Shown in pieces: positions 25,103 through 34,325 of a DNA stretch of 64,000 nucleotides. This DNA is from Termitomyces sp. T153 (taxonomy: Eukaryota; Basidiomycota; Agaricomycetes; Agaricales; Lyophyllaceae): the NCBI GenBank assembly GCA_018296165.2, contig JACKQL020000086.1, positions 145,717-209,716 on the forward strand, given 5' to 3'. The position numbers and the translations under genes were made by a program. Under the pieces are notes generated by a model. The model did no database searches. It had not been told where the DNA came from and was given only the letters and a program-made list of their open reading frames with translations. The stretch's first letter is position 1. Every line of letters starts with the position of its first letter.

Positions 25103-25208
25103 TGGTGAGAGGGAGGAGAGAAATTTGAACTCCCGCGGAATTTGTTTGAACATACTCCTTGGTATGTGCACCTGAGTTGGGCGTCCTGAACTGCTCGGCC
25201 ATGTCACC
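25103..25208 (-). pseudogene. decayed tRNA-Leu-like gene
   Basis: Reads as a tRNA-Leu relative: ATGGCCGAGC in the D-arm, an ACTCAGG anticodon-loop-like segment suggesting CAG, and GGGAG-TTCAAAT of a T-arm. The T-loop side carries extra pyrimidines before CTCCC, the anticodon stem lacks a good 3' partner, and the acceptor stem has a mismatch. It lies between intact Leu genes in the same orientation, so a decayed relative is the simplest view. Confidence 0.6.
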
Positions 25209-25504
25209 AGTAGACGTGAGGTGGGAGAGGATACGGACTGGAACTGCCTTGAATGTGGTAGCTGTACGCGGAAGTCGAGTAGAATTGCTGGTGTGGATAG
25301 GAGGCGTAGCTGTGTTGCGCTGGAATGAAGTGCGAGCAGGCTTGTAGGAACAGGAATTCGGGATGCGTAGCGTGGTGTGGAGTCATAGTGCACAGTAATA
25401 TAGGTAGGCGGTCGCTCCTAAAAACGCATTATAAAATGATCAAACATGGGAAGTTGCACTGGCAGGGAGGAAAGAAGAGAAAAAGAGATAAAGAGAATTC
25501 CATA

Positions 25505-25612
25505 TGATGAGAGGGAGATTCGAACTCCCGCCCCCGAAGAGACCAGATTAGGCAGCAATGAAGATATTACCGAACCTTAGTCTGGCGCCTTAGACCGCTC
25601 GGCCATCTCACC
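25505..25612 (-). tRNA. tRNA-Leu(AAG), 26-nt intron
   Basis: Its 82-nt mature sequence appears identical to the copy at 24717-24818. The intron after base 37 is 26 nt and differs completely in sequence. Same anticodon AAG, variable arm and A/B-box promoter elements. Confidence 0.93.
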
Positions 25613-25744
25613 AATGGTTAAGGTGAGTAAATGGCGGTACAGCTCACGGACGGTGACTTACATGGATAGTGTAGCTGTACACGCGGAAGCCATGAAACAG
25701 ATACGGAGGCTGGGTAGCTGTAGGTGTACGCTGGAGTGTAAAGA

Positions 25745-25900
25745 GAATTGTTGGAGTGAACGTGTCGGATTGTGTTCGAGACGTTTGAATTGCATTCATG
25801 TAGTGGTATAGGACATTGCACGGTGACTTACTTGGATAGCGTGATTAGAATTGCTAGAATGAACGTGTCGGATTGTGTTCGAGACGTTTGAATTGCGCTC
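25745..25900 (+). repeat. tandem duplication in tRNA-Leu spacer
   Basis: A segment containing gaacgtgtcggattgtgttc and continuing through cgagacgtttgaattgc occurs at about 25759 and again at about 25861, roughly 100 bp apart and nearly identical. Related short strings (agaattgctgg) also recur near 24519, 25280, 25849 and 26279, in the spacers of the other tRNA copies. This indicates that the tRNA cluster grew by local duplication of flank plus gene. Confidence 0.7.
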
Positions 25901-26105
25901 GTGTGGGAGCTGTATTTTTTATGAGCATCACGCTGGAACGAAGTGGTGAGAGGGGATGGGCGTGCGAAAGATCGATAGACGTGGTAGATAGCCTAGAAAC
26001 GTATGATAGATCAAACACGGAAAACTGACGAGAACAAGAAAGGACGCAAACACTGCCGTGAATGAAATGAGAAGGAACGAGGCAAAAACCAGGGCTCGAC
26101 ACATA

Positions 26106-26222
26106 TGATGAGAGGGAGATTCGAACTCCCGCCCCCGAAGAGACCAGATGAAGGTTGCTGTTGATCGACAATGATTCAGGTGCACCTTAGTCTGGCGCCT
26201 TGGACCGCTCGGCCATCTCACC
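26106..26222 (-). tRNA. tRNA-Leu(AAG), 35-nt intron
   Basis: Mature length is again 82 nt with anticodon AAG. One difference is seen in the D-loop (GGTCCAAGG rather than GGTCTAAGG). The intron is 35 nt, the longest of the four, and unrelated in sequence to the others. Confidence 0.92.
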
Positions 26223-26457
26223 ATTGGCTGGTCACAGTGTGAGTGGGTGGGAATATGGAGGGCGACTGCCTTGGATGTAGAATTGCTGGAGTGAACGGGT
26301 GGGATGAGTAGGATTGTTCGTAGTTTCGTGTTGCATTGAGTCGAGGAATGTCTAGGGTGGTTCATAGTTTCGCGGTCAGATGGGATTGTTGTTGATTCGG
26401 AATAAGCATGAGCATCGAAAAAGTTTTGGATTCAAACGCACACAAAGAGATCATGTA

Positions 26458-26561
26458 TGATGAGAGGGAGATTTGAACTCCCGCCCCCGAAGAGACCAGA
26501 TTATTTGATGTACTAAATCAACACCTTAGTCTGGCGCCTTAGACCGCTCGGCCATCTCACC
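26458..26561 (-). tRNA. tRNA-Leu(AAG), 22-nt intron
   Basis: 82-nt mature sequence with anticodon AAG, one change in the T-loop (GTTCAAAT instead of GTTCGAAT), and a 22-nt intron after base 37. This is the last of the cluster. Confidence 0.92.
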
Positions 26562-27428
26562 ATCGCTCTGTAGGTGCAGCACTGGGACCTCGAGGGTAGC
26601 GGCAGTTTAGACGGAACGTGTAATTGATCAGAGTGTTCGTTCAGACGTGGTGGTGTATTTGGAATGCTTGAATCACTCGTAATTCCGAATGACTGGCTGC
26701 GGTTGAATTGATTCTGTAATTGTTGCTGTCTCGGTGCTCCTGGCAGCGTCTGTATCCGTCTCGGTGTTCCGGCGCCCGCAACGCTTTTCCGGCTCCAAAT
26801 GTAAAAGGCTGATCGGGAGGTTGACTGTATACCAGAGCTCGACAGTCGAATTGTGCTGTTGGCATGATCGGAGAATTTGGCTCCGCGGATTGCGTTTTCT
26901 AACAGCTGTATTGATGATCAGCGGATGTATCAGTATGAGGAGTGAGTCAAGTTACGTATGTGGGGGTGTTAGTGTTTTAGTGCGGTGCAGAAGGGGAGGG
27001 GGTGATTGATCACGCACGTATCATGTACTGGCATGATCATTTTGGAGGTAAGTTGTCCACGGCAATCATGATTCGTGGGGTACTCGCTTATAGGGGTGAT
27101 GCGTATGGAACGTCTGTGGTGACGTGAATACGTTGAGTTTGAGGGCGCCAGAGAAAGTGTTGACTTTGGAGCTGGAGAATGGAGTGCCGGTTGTGGGTTG
27201 ATGGGAGTGGGTGGCGTGAGGAAAGGAACATGTGACAGGCTGCAGAACACAGAGCTATGAAGATGGATCAAGGAGTCTCCCAGCCGCAGGCCATTGTTCC
27301 GGGCACAGCAGTGTTCAGTATAAAGGTCGACGGTCTGGCGTCTATAAATAACCTGATTGAATTCTCACGACGGTCAGCCTCTTTCCTGCTCTTTGTCCTT
27401 CTTCCACAATCTTCACCGCCGTGGCGCA
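26562..27428. other. intergenic region upstream of kinase gene
   Basis: Short accidental frames only. The last 110 bases carry the likely kinase promoter. No other RNA gene or repeat is recognised. Confidence 0.4.
27319..27350 (+). promoter_or_regulatory. candidate TATA elements of the kinase gene
   Basis: TATAAAG at 27319-27325 and TATAAATA at 27343-27350 lie 79-110 bp before the ATG at 27429, a plausible distance for a core promoter. Inferred from sequence and position only. Confidence 0.4.
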
Positions 27429-30400
27429 ATGCCGCGTTCTCCCACGCCTTCTCCGCTGCCCACCACCCGCACCCGCCGCACGTCCTCCGTCTCGTCCCCG
27501 CTCAACCCCAACGCCACAGCCAACAGCTCCCCGCGCTCCTCTGCCTCCTCCACCCCCATCCTCGCTCCCCGGCCCCTCCCTTCTCCAGCCCAGGACCTCT
27601 TTGCCCGCCCTAGAGGCCACACAACCTCTGCCATCGCTGTACGCCCCCCGCCTAGCCCGTCGTCTGGCACAGGCACACTCGCGTCCCCGCTCAGCCGCGT
27701 CGTGTCCGAATCCAGCGTTCCCCTCGCCGAAACCCCAAGTGGCTTCTCTGTCTTTGGCATCTCGGTAGGTGGCGTTGCGAGGAAGAGGAGGGACAGTGTC
27801 GAGGGCAGGCGCAACGGCATCGCGACGCCCCCCATGGGCAGTCCGGCGACGTGGTGGGGAGGCAGGGAGGAGCAGTTGGAGGACCATAGGCCTTGGCGAG
27901 ATCCCCCTAGGAGGAAGAAGACTGTCCCTCAGGAACAGACAGAGGGCTGGGTCCATACCCGCGACGTGAGTACACGGTTGTTCGTTTGCCATGCACAACT
28001 CATCCATCCCAACAGAGGGTCAGTAAAGCTGCCGCGTCAGTCCTAGGTACGGCTACGGACGTCGCACATGAGATCTTGTTCACAGGTGTCACCGTCCTTG
28101 ATTGTGTTCCAGTGCCAGGTCTTGCGCCCGCCGCTCGTGTTCTTTTGCAGATCTGGGACGCGTTGCAGTCCGTCGATGTGCGTGTATATTCTTTTCCTCT
28201 TTCTCTTCACTGACGACCTTACAGACAAATCGACTGCAGTGTCTCCGGCTTACGCAGCGCTGCGCCGATATCCTTCTCTCTGTTCGCGAAGAAGTCAAAG
28301 AAGCAGGCGACCAAGTCGACGAAGAGCTTCAAGCACCCATTACCAAGCTTACAGAGTACGTATTCATCTTGTTCACGCCTCCACCGTCTAACCCCCCCTT
28401 AGATCATTCCAAACCGTCGAATCTTTCCTCCTCAAACAGATCCACCGTCCCTTCCTCAAGCGCTACCTCAAGCGCGACGAGATCCAAGCCCAAATCCGCT
28501 CATGCGACGCCCAGCTCACAGAGGCCCTCAGTATGCTCGGTCTTAGTATCCAAATCAGGATCTTGAGGAGCGTCCAGGACGTTGAGAGGGAACGTAGGGA
28601 GGATCAAAGAGTTTTGGTCAATATTTTGAGGGGGGAGAACGGAGGAGTGGGTCTTGGGTTGACTGGCATCGACACGCAGGCGCCGGGGATGGCAGTGAGT
28701 GAGAGTGCGATTACTGTTAGGCCGGAGCATGCGATGCCTAGGATCTCGCAGGGGACGCCTACGATTTCCGATCCGTCGCCCGCTGACAATACACAAGTCC
28801 TGCCTACGCTCAAGACTGTCCAGGCCTCGCAGGACGCGCAGGATCAGGAAAAGGACAATGAGGATACCCGGGCGTTGATGCGTGCTGCGCTTAGGGCGGG
28901 GAGCGATGCTGAGATGCTGAGGGTCCTGCAGATTGGGAGGGAGGAGATGCCGGAGGCTATCAAGACGCTTCAGAGGGCGTTGGAGCGCGTCGGCGGCGTC
29001 GGTCTGGAGGTTGGGAAGGAAGAGGGGAAGAAGAGGTGGGGGATGGGCAAGTGTGTGTCCGTGTCCACTGCCAAGACGAGCGCAGGCACCGAGGCGTCCT
29101 CTGATACGCTCGATCGGGAGTTTATAGAGTCGGGCATTGATGCGCTCAGGCGTATGTCGCGTGGTGCGGGCGTTGCTACGTCTTCGCTTCCTCCGTGGAC
29201 GATCACGCGGTATGAGGTCGATCGCGAGCAGAAGATTGGTGTTGGCTTTTTTTCGGACGTGTATCGCGGGACGTGGCGCGGGAGGACAGTGGCGATCAAG
29301 GTGCTTGCGCCGACGACCCCGAGGGAGCTGTTTGTTAGGGAGGTGCAGGTGTGGAGGGGGCTCAGGCACCCGAGTGTCTTGCAGCTTTATGGAGCGAGTA
29401 GTGCGTGTGGGGAGAGACCTTGGTTTTTTGTCTGTGCGTATATGAGGCGGGGGAGTTTGGTGGAGTTTTTGAAGAGGGTAGAGAGGGGTGTTGAGGGCGG
29501 GATGGAGGGTGCGAGGGTGGTGTTTCCGATTTGGGAGGAGGGGCAGATGGCCGTTGGTGGGCATCCGAAGAAGAGTCACCAGGAGGGCGATTTGTTTAGG
29601 TTCATGCTGGAGATTGCGCAGGGGATGGAGTATCTTCATGCCAATGGCGTGCTGCACGGCGATCTCAAGGCGGCCAATGTCCTCGTTGACGACGATGTCC
29701 ATTGTGTTATTTCGGATTTTGGACAGAGCGAGATGAAGTCGGAGGCGTATAGGATTAGTGGGGCGGCCCCGCCTCGTATGTATCCTTGTCTTTATGGCTG
29801 CAGGTGTTGACTTGGCTTTGCAGGTGGTACGTTGAGGTGGCAGGCACCCGAGCTCATGTCTGGCGAGAGCCAGCTTGCTCTCACGTCGCAGATGGACGTC
29901 TACGCGTATGCGATTTCGTGCGTGGAGATTGTGTCGATGGGCAAGCTTCCGTGGCCACTTGCAGACGACGAGGCAGTCAGGCATTTCGTGCTTCGTAAGT
30001 CTCATCTTTTCACTCCATAGTATTGCTGAGACATTTCTAGGTGAAAACATCCGCCCCACTATCCCGTTCTCGCGTTTCAACACCCCGCTACTCCAGGATC
30101 TTCTTCGTGTATGTTGGCACCATGACCCGAACGTTCGCCCGTCGTTCAAGGTGATCGTCAAGGACGTCAAGGCGATGCGCCAGGCGTTTGTCAACGATGC
30201 CGCGAATGCGACCGGGGAGGAGCCCCATATCCCAGTGTCGTCACCGATTACGATCGATAGGAGCAGCAGACAGTGGGAGTGGGAGTGGGATCATCTGAGA
30301 ACCAAGCCGTCGCCTGATATGCGGCCTATACCCTTGCCTTTGGGTACTCCCCGTATGTTTTCAGCTTTTGTAGGGGTGTTTCTTGTACTCATACATTCTA

Positions 30401-31747
30401 GCTACGACCGATAGTGCCCTGATGGCTGCCTCACCTGCAGCCACCGATAGTACTTTTGCCACGGCTGATGAAGAGCTGTCCCCAGCATCGCCGACCAAGG
30501 AAGGATATGAGTACCACTCTCATCGCGAGGATATCGTATCGTCGGGCCGTGTTCGTATGCCAGAGCCTGTGATATATACACCCACGACCCCTTCGCAGTC
30601 GACATCTTCCCTTGCATCGTCGCTTTTCACGCATACACCATCGACCAGCTCGCTCGAGGATCTGGGGTTGACGACGCCTGGACATCCTGTACCGGAAATC
30701 GAGGGGTACGATAGCCCCGCACCCCAGGACGACAGGATCAAGTTGATGAGGGATGAGAGGAGGTACAGGTTGTTGTTGAGTCATCAGTTCCACCCCTCGT
30801 GTAAGTTCGTGCAAGTCATCTGTTTCGGATGCTCATCCCTTTTGACAGTGACACTTCCTCTCTGGGAACCGTCCCCGGTCAAGCTCGGCGCAGTAGGGTT
30901 CCTCCTGAAACCGGAGGGAAAGTTTGTCACGTTGTTTAATTCTTTCTCGCCAGAGAAGGGAAAGGAGAGTGATGTGCGTGGGTTGCCGTCGCTCTATGGG
31001 TATGGACGGGTGTCGTCGGGGAGCCATCGCCAGGACAGGAGGAACGCGGCGCAGAGAGGCTATGATGCGTTTGTTGGGCTGCTTACGTTCAGGGGTAGGA
31101 GTGGAGCAGTATCGTCGTATGTGTTGGTTCATAATTGTGAGGCAGTGACTGATTCTGTTCTCTAGGCAAAGCATTGCCCGTCGGTATTCGTTCCCTCTTC
31201 GAGCTGGTCACAAGACGGCGCACATGTTCACGGAGTCTACGATGTATCGCTACATGGAGAGTTTGGAGGTGCCGAAGAAGTGGTTCAAGGCAAACGTAGA
31301 CGCGATCATGCAGATCTACGGACCTGTGCATCATATTCAGAAGGAGGATCTATTCCTTGGTATGTTTTCTTTGTGTTTTCGTGGGTGTAAGTAATGTTCT
31401 CTTTCTAGTCATCGGTACCCTCGACGCTCAGGAGTATGCGCTCTTCGTGAGTCATAATCACCCCGATGGACAGGTATGGCTGGCTATTCTTCGCGAACGT
31501 TCTCTGACTTTAAATCCACTAGGCACATTTCAACGTCTTTTCGTCACCCAGGAGTGCTCAGCCTTGGGGAACATTTACAACCGACACCGAGGTACCACCC
31601 GCGATGGGTGGCCCTTCGTACGACGAACCTGTCCCGGGACACGCTGTCTCTTCGAGCAAGGTGTCAAAGGTCGGACGAAATTGGGATACCGTCCTCGTTT
31701 CTAGGCTCCGTTTCAAGCCAGATGCGTTAGAACCGACGTCGTTGTAG
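27429..31747 (+). CDS. TKL-type protein kinase with MLKL-NTD-like helical region and fungal C-terminal domain
   Basis: Eleven exons: 27429..27965, 28016..28177, 28225..28355, 28403..29775, 29824..29994, 30041..30352, 30402..30800, 30849..31116, 31166..31359, 31409..31473, 31523..31747; 1278 residues. Residues 1-179 are disordered and Ser/Pro-rich. Residues ~180-350 are helical (VLLQIWDALQSV, LRLTQRCADILLSVREEV, QIHRPFLKRYLKRDEI) and resemble the MLKL N-terminal-domain-like family of basidiomycetes. The kinase spans ~548-841: glycine loop IGVGFFSDVYRG, VAIK lysine ~576, catalytic HGDLKAANVL ~696, DFG ~716, and GTLRWQAPEL rebuilt across an intron, so catalytic residues are present. A ~35-residue insert follows YMRRGSLVEFL. 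Residues ~1029-1278 form a conserved-looking globular domain (LGAVGFLLKPEGKFVTLFN, YRYMESLEVPKKWFK, LFVSHNHPDGQAHFNVF). Confidence 0.9.
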
Positions 31748-32493
31748 ACACCCTTTTGACTCGCGACTTTTTTTTTGTGTTGTTTACTTTTACTTTTTCT
31801 GCATCTATCACGCCTCTTTGCTATACCACTCCATCCATCATCATCAACGCATACAATTACATTTCGGAATTCCTAGGACAGTGCCACATCCATTACGTTA
31901 CACCTGCAATATAACATCCGTTTATTCTAATTACGAGGTGCAGTTGTGTTTTATTCGGGGGAAAATCTTCTTATAGTGAAACACCAACAACTTCAAGTTA
32001 CATTGGAAACGGTATCCGACAAAGTGAGCGTAGTGAAACAATATTTCGACGCATATGCAACGATGATCACGGTCTGTTTCACCACGGATCTCCTGGAGAC
32101 TGAATTCTACCTGTTCCTGATGGGACTTGGAGATGGCGAAACAACTTGACGAGGTCAAGAACGACACCGGGAACCATTGGATAACGTATGACTGCATCTT
32201 TCTCTCCTCTCTGTTAGGAACTGGTTTGTATTATCTTCTTGAGCAATACCTTGCCGTACACAGTCGGAGACAGATCATCATGGCTTCGTGGCAACCGTTG
32301 ACCATCATCCCTGCATCATTCACTTGGAACATTCCGTCTTTTCCGTTTCCAAGCCTGTTTGCAGGTATAAATTGACAGAACTAATAGATGTTACATCCCA
32401 TCTTTCAGCTGGTTCTGAAATTTCATTCTACGTACACGCCATCTGACGTAGGAAACCACTTATCCGTCCACCACCCCTCTTCTATCCAGCATC
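31748..32493. other. intergenic
   Basis: 3' flank of the kinase and 5' flank of the secreted-protein gene. The short frames show no family similarity. A TATAAAT at 32366-32372, 122 bp before the next ATG, is a possible core promoter element. Confidence 0.4.
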
Positions 32494-33069
32494 ATGAAAT
32501 TGTTGTCCACAATCGTCGTTACCGCCTGGCTCGGCAGTGCCACTCTTGTCTCCGCTGCACCAAGAATTTCACGCACGCGCGTCGCTACCAATCTTGGTAA
32601 GGGCCTGGCCCATGCTGCCGAATTTGCCAATACTGTTCAATTTGATCGGCGGGACCTGGAAGAACGGAATCTAGCTCACAAGCTTGGGAACGCGGGAAAG
32701 ACTGCAGTTCATGCAGCAGGAGGGGGAAGCGCCGTAGCTCAGCACTTAGGGGTGCTGGTAAACGCTTACGAAAATTACGAGCAGCAGAATCCGGTCTCTC
32801 GGCGTGAGCTCAATGAGCAAGAAGAGCTTGGCCTGTTGTTTCGTGACCTCGAAGAGCATCTCGTCGAGCGTGGATGGGATGAGGAGCTTGATGTGCTCCG
32901 TCGTGACTTTGGGGACCTGCTTGCCGAACGTGACTTGGAGGAGGAGATTGATGTCCGTGACCTGGAGAAAGGACTTGATGCTCGCAATTTCGATGAGTCT
33001 GTACTTGATGCTCGAGATTTTGCAGACGAACTCGACGCTCGGGACTTTGAAATAGACGAACTCGACTGA
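32494..33069 (+). CDS. small secreted acidic protein with RDL/RDF repeat tail
   Basis: 191 residues, no intron. A signal peptide is clear: MKLL, a hydrophobic core, and SAAPR around residues 20-24. The middle is Ala/Gly/His-rich (AVHAAGGGSAVAQHLGVLV). From about residue 114 the protein is an imperfect short repeat centred on RDL or RDF with acidic spacers: LFRDLEE, LRRDFGD, AERDLEE, VRDLEKG, DARNFDE, DARDFAD, DARDFEI. Dibasic RR occurs before DLEE, ELNE and DFGD, which might be Kex2-type cleavage sites. Such layouts occur in fungal repeat peptide precursors; cysteine is absent. No homologue is recognised, so the function is unknown. Confidence 0.75.
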   Translation: MKLLSTIVVTAWLGSATLVSAAPRISRTRVATNLGKGLAHAAEFANTVQFDRRDLEERNLAHKLGNAGKTAVHAAGGGSAVAQHLGVLVNAYENYEQQNPVSRRELNEQEELGLLFRDLEEHLVERGWDEELDVLRRDFGDLLAERDLEEEIDVRDLEKGLDARNFDESVLDARDFADELDARDFEIDELD

Positions 33070-33238
33070 TCGGTTGGTTTCATTCACAATTTTGCTACTC
33101 ATGTATTGACCATCCTTCCCAAGTTCTTCTCATACTGAATGTTCTCGAATTCTTCTCTTCGACTAGTTGGCTTATGACTAGACTTGAATGTACGGAGGAG
33201 GCTCATACAATGTATCTGATGTATTTGTCACACGTGGA

Positions 33239-33827
33239 TCAATAAACGTCACGGAGGGAATCGCGTGTTAGAAGTAAACGAGAGCAGCATTTACACATAC
33301 CTTCAGACAACATCACATTCATAACTTCCTCCACTATAGCCCTCTCATCGGTTAGCAAGTCCTGATCCCAACGGTCCTCTGGCGCAATGTCAAAAACGTA
33401 ATCCACAGACCATGGCAATGCCAGAGGTGTAATTTGGTTGCCCTCATCCTTCTTGAGCCGCATACTTGCATACCATGCGCCAGAACGCGACGAGACCGAT
33501 GAAATTCGCCGAGGCAGTGTGAATGTATTAACGAAGCCGGGTCCGTATTTGTGTATCAGCCTGAGCTCAAGTCTCAATGTTGCACGAGCTCGCGAAATGC
33601 TTTGAGCTCGACGAACATACCAGGGATTACTGCATTGAGGATGGCAGCATGAATTGACTCCCTAATCCTTGCAGGTAATCTGATGGTAATAAGTGCGAGC
33701 AAGAAGGTATGAATCTCCTACCTGAGGTATTACGGCCGAAGAACTCGGTCAACAACTTGTTTCGGGCGCTATTCCGAGCACTTTTGTTTGGTGTATCTGA
33801 AAAAACATCGAGGAATATTTGAACCAT
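33239..33827 (-). CDS. uncharacterised gene or gene remnant
   Basis: Coding-like blocks lie on the minus strand. A first block from ATG 33827 reads FLDVFSDTPNKSARNSARNKLL to a possible donor at 33721. A second contains IRESIHAAILNAVIPGMFVEL. A third runs to the stop at 33239 and includes YGPGFVNTFTLPRRISS and ALPWSVDYVFDIAPEDRWDQD. I could not find splice sites that join all three in phase, so it is either broken or mis-modelled. No domain is recognised. Confidence 0.35.
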
Positions 33828-34325
33828 GAATTTGGGCAACGTGTAGAGTGAGATAGACCAGAGACACTAGATAAACGTCCAAAGTGGGGACTGGCAATTA
33901 TACTATGTTTACAGTCTCACAGGTTCCGAGCACCGGCTTTAGTGCTAAAAAGGAATCGAAGCTCAACGATCGACGGTATGTATCATAGAACGTAGATTGA
34001 GAGGGAACTTAACTGGGCCCTGGCGATCGTTTTTTTAGCCCATGAGCGGTATGTTATGATCGAGGACCTCTAAGAGGTGTGAGAAGCATGTAGTCCGAGT
34101 GATACTGACAACTGATTGCGGCAGGGGCGAACGTTAATGCCAACGCGTACAAGTTGTTTCGTGATTCATAAATATGGCCGCAGACGCGTTCTGAGTCATT
34201 GGTCAACAATTTGAATCGATGCAGTGTGTACTCTCCTCTCCGTTGTCCAACCTCTCTCGCCGGCCAGATTCTCATGTTCCTTACCCGGCTGCCCTGCAGC
34301 TGTCAGTTTTCTTCAGGATTGAGTC
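33828..34325. other. intergenic
   Basis: Divergent upstream regions. A short plus-strand frame from ATG 34220 may hold the first exon of the following gene, but no clear splice can be shown. Confidence 0.35.

Noticed and set aside
28500..30194. 564-codon minus-strand frame opposite the kinase
   Set aside because: It is the antisense shadow of the kinase exon; the plus strand carries intact kinase motifs.
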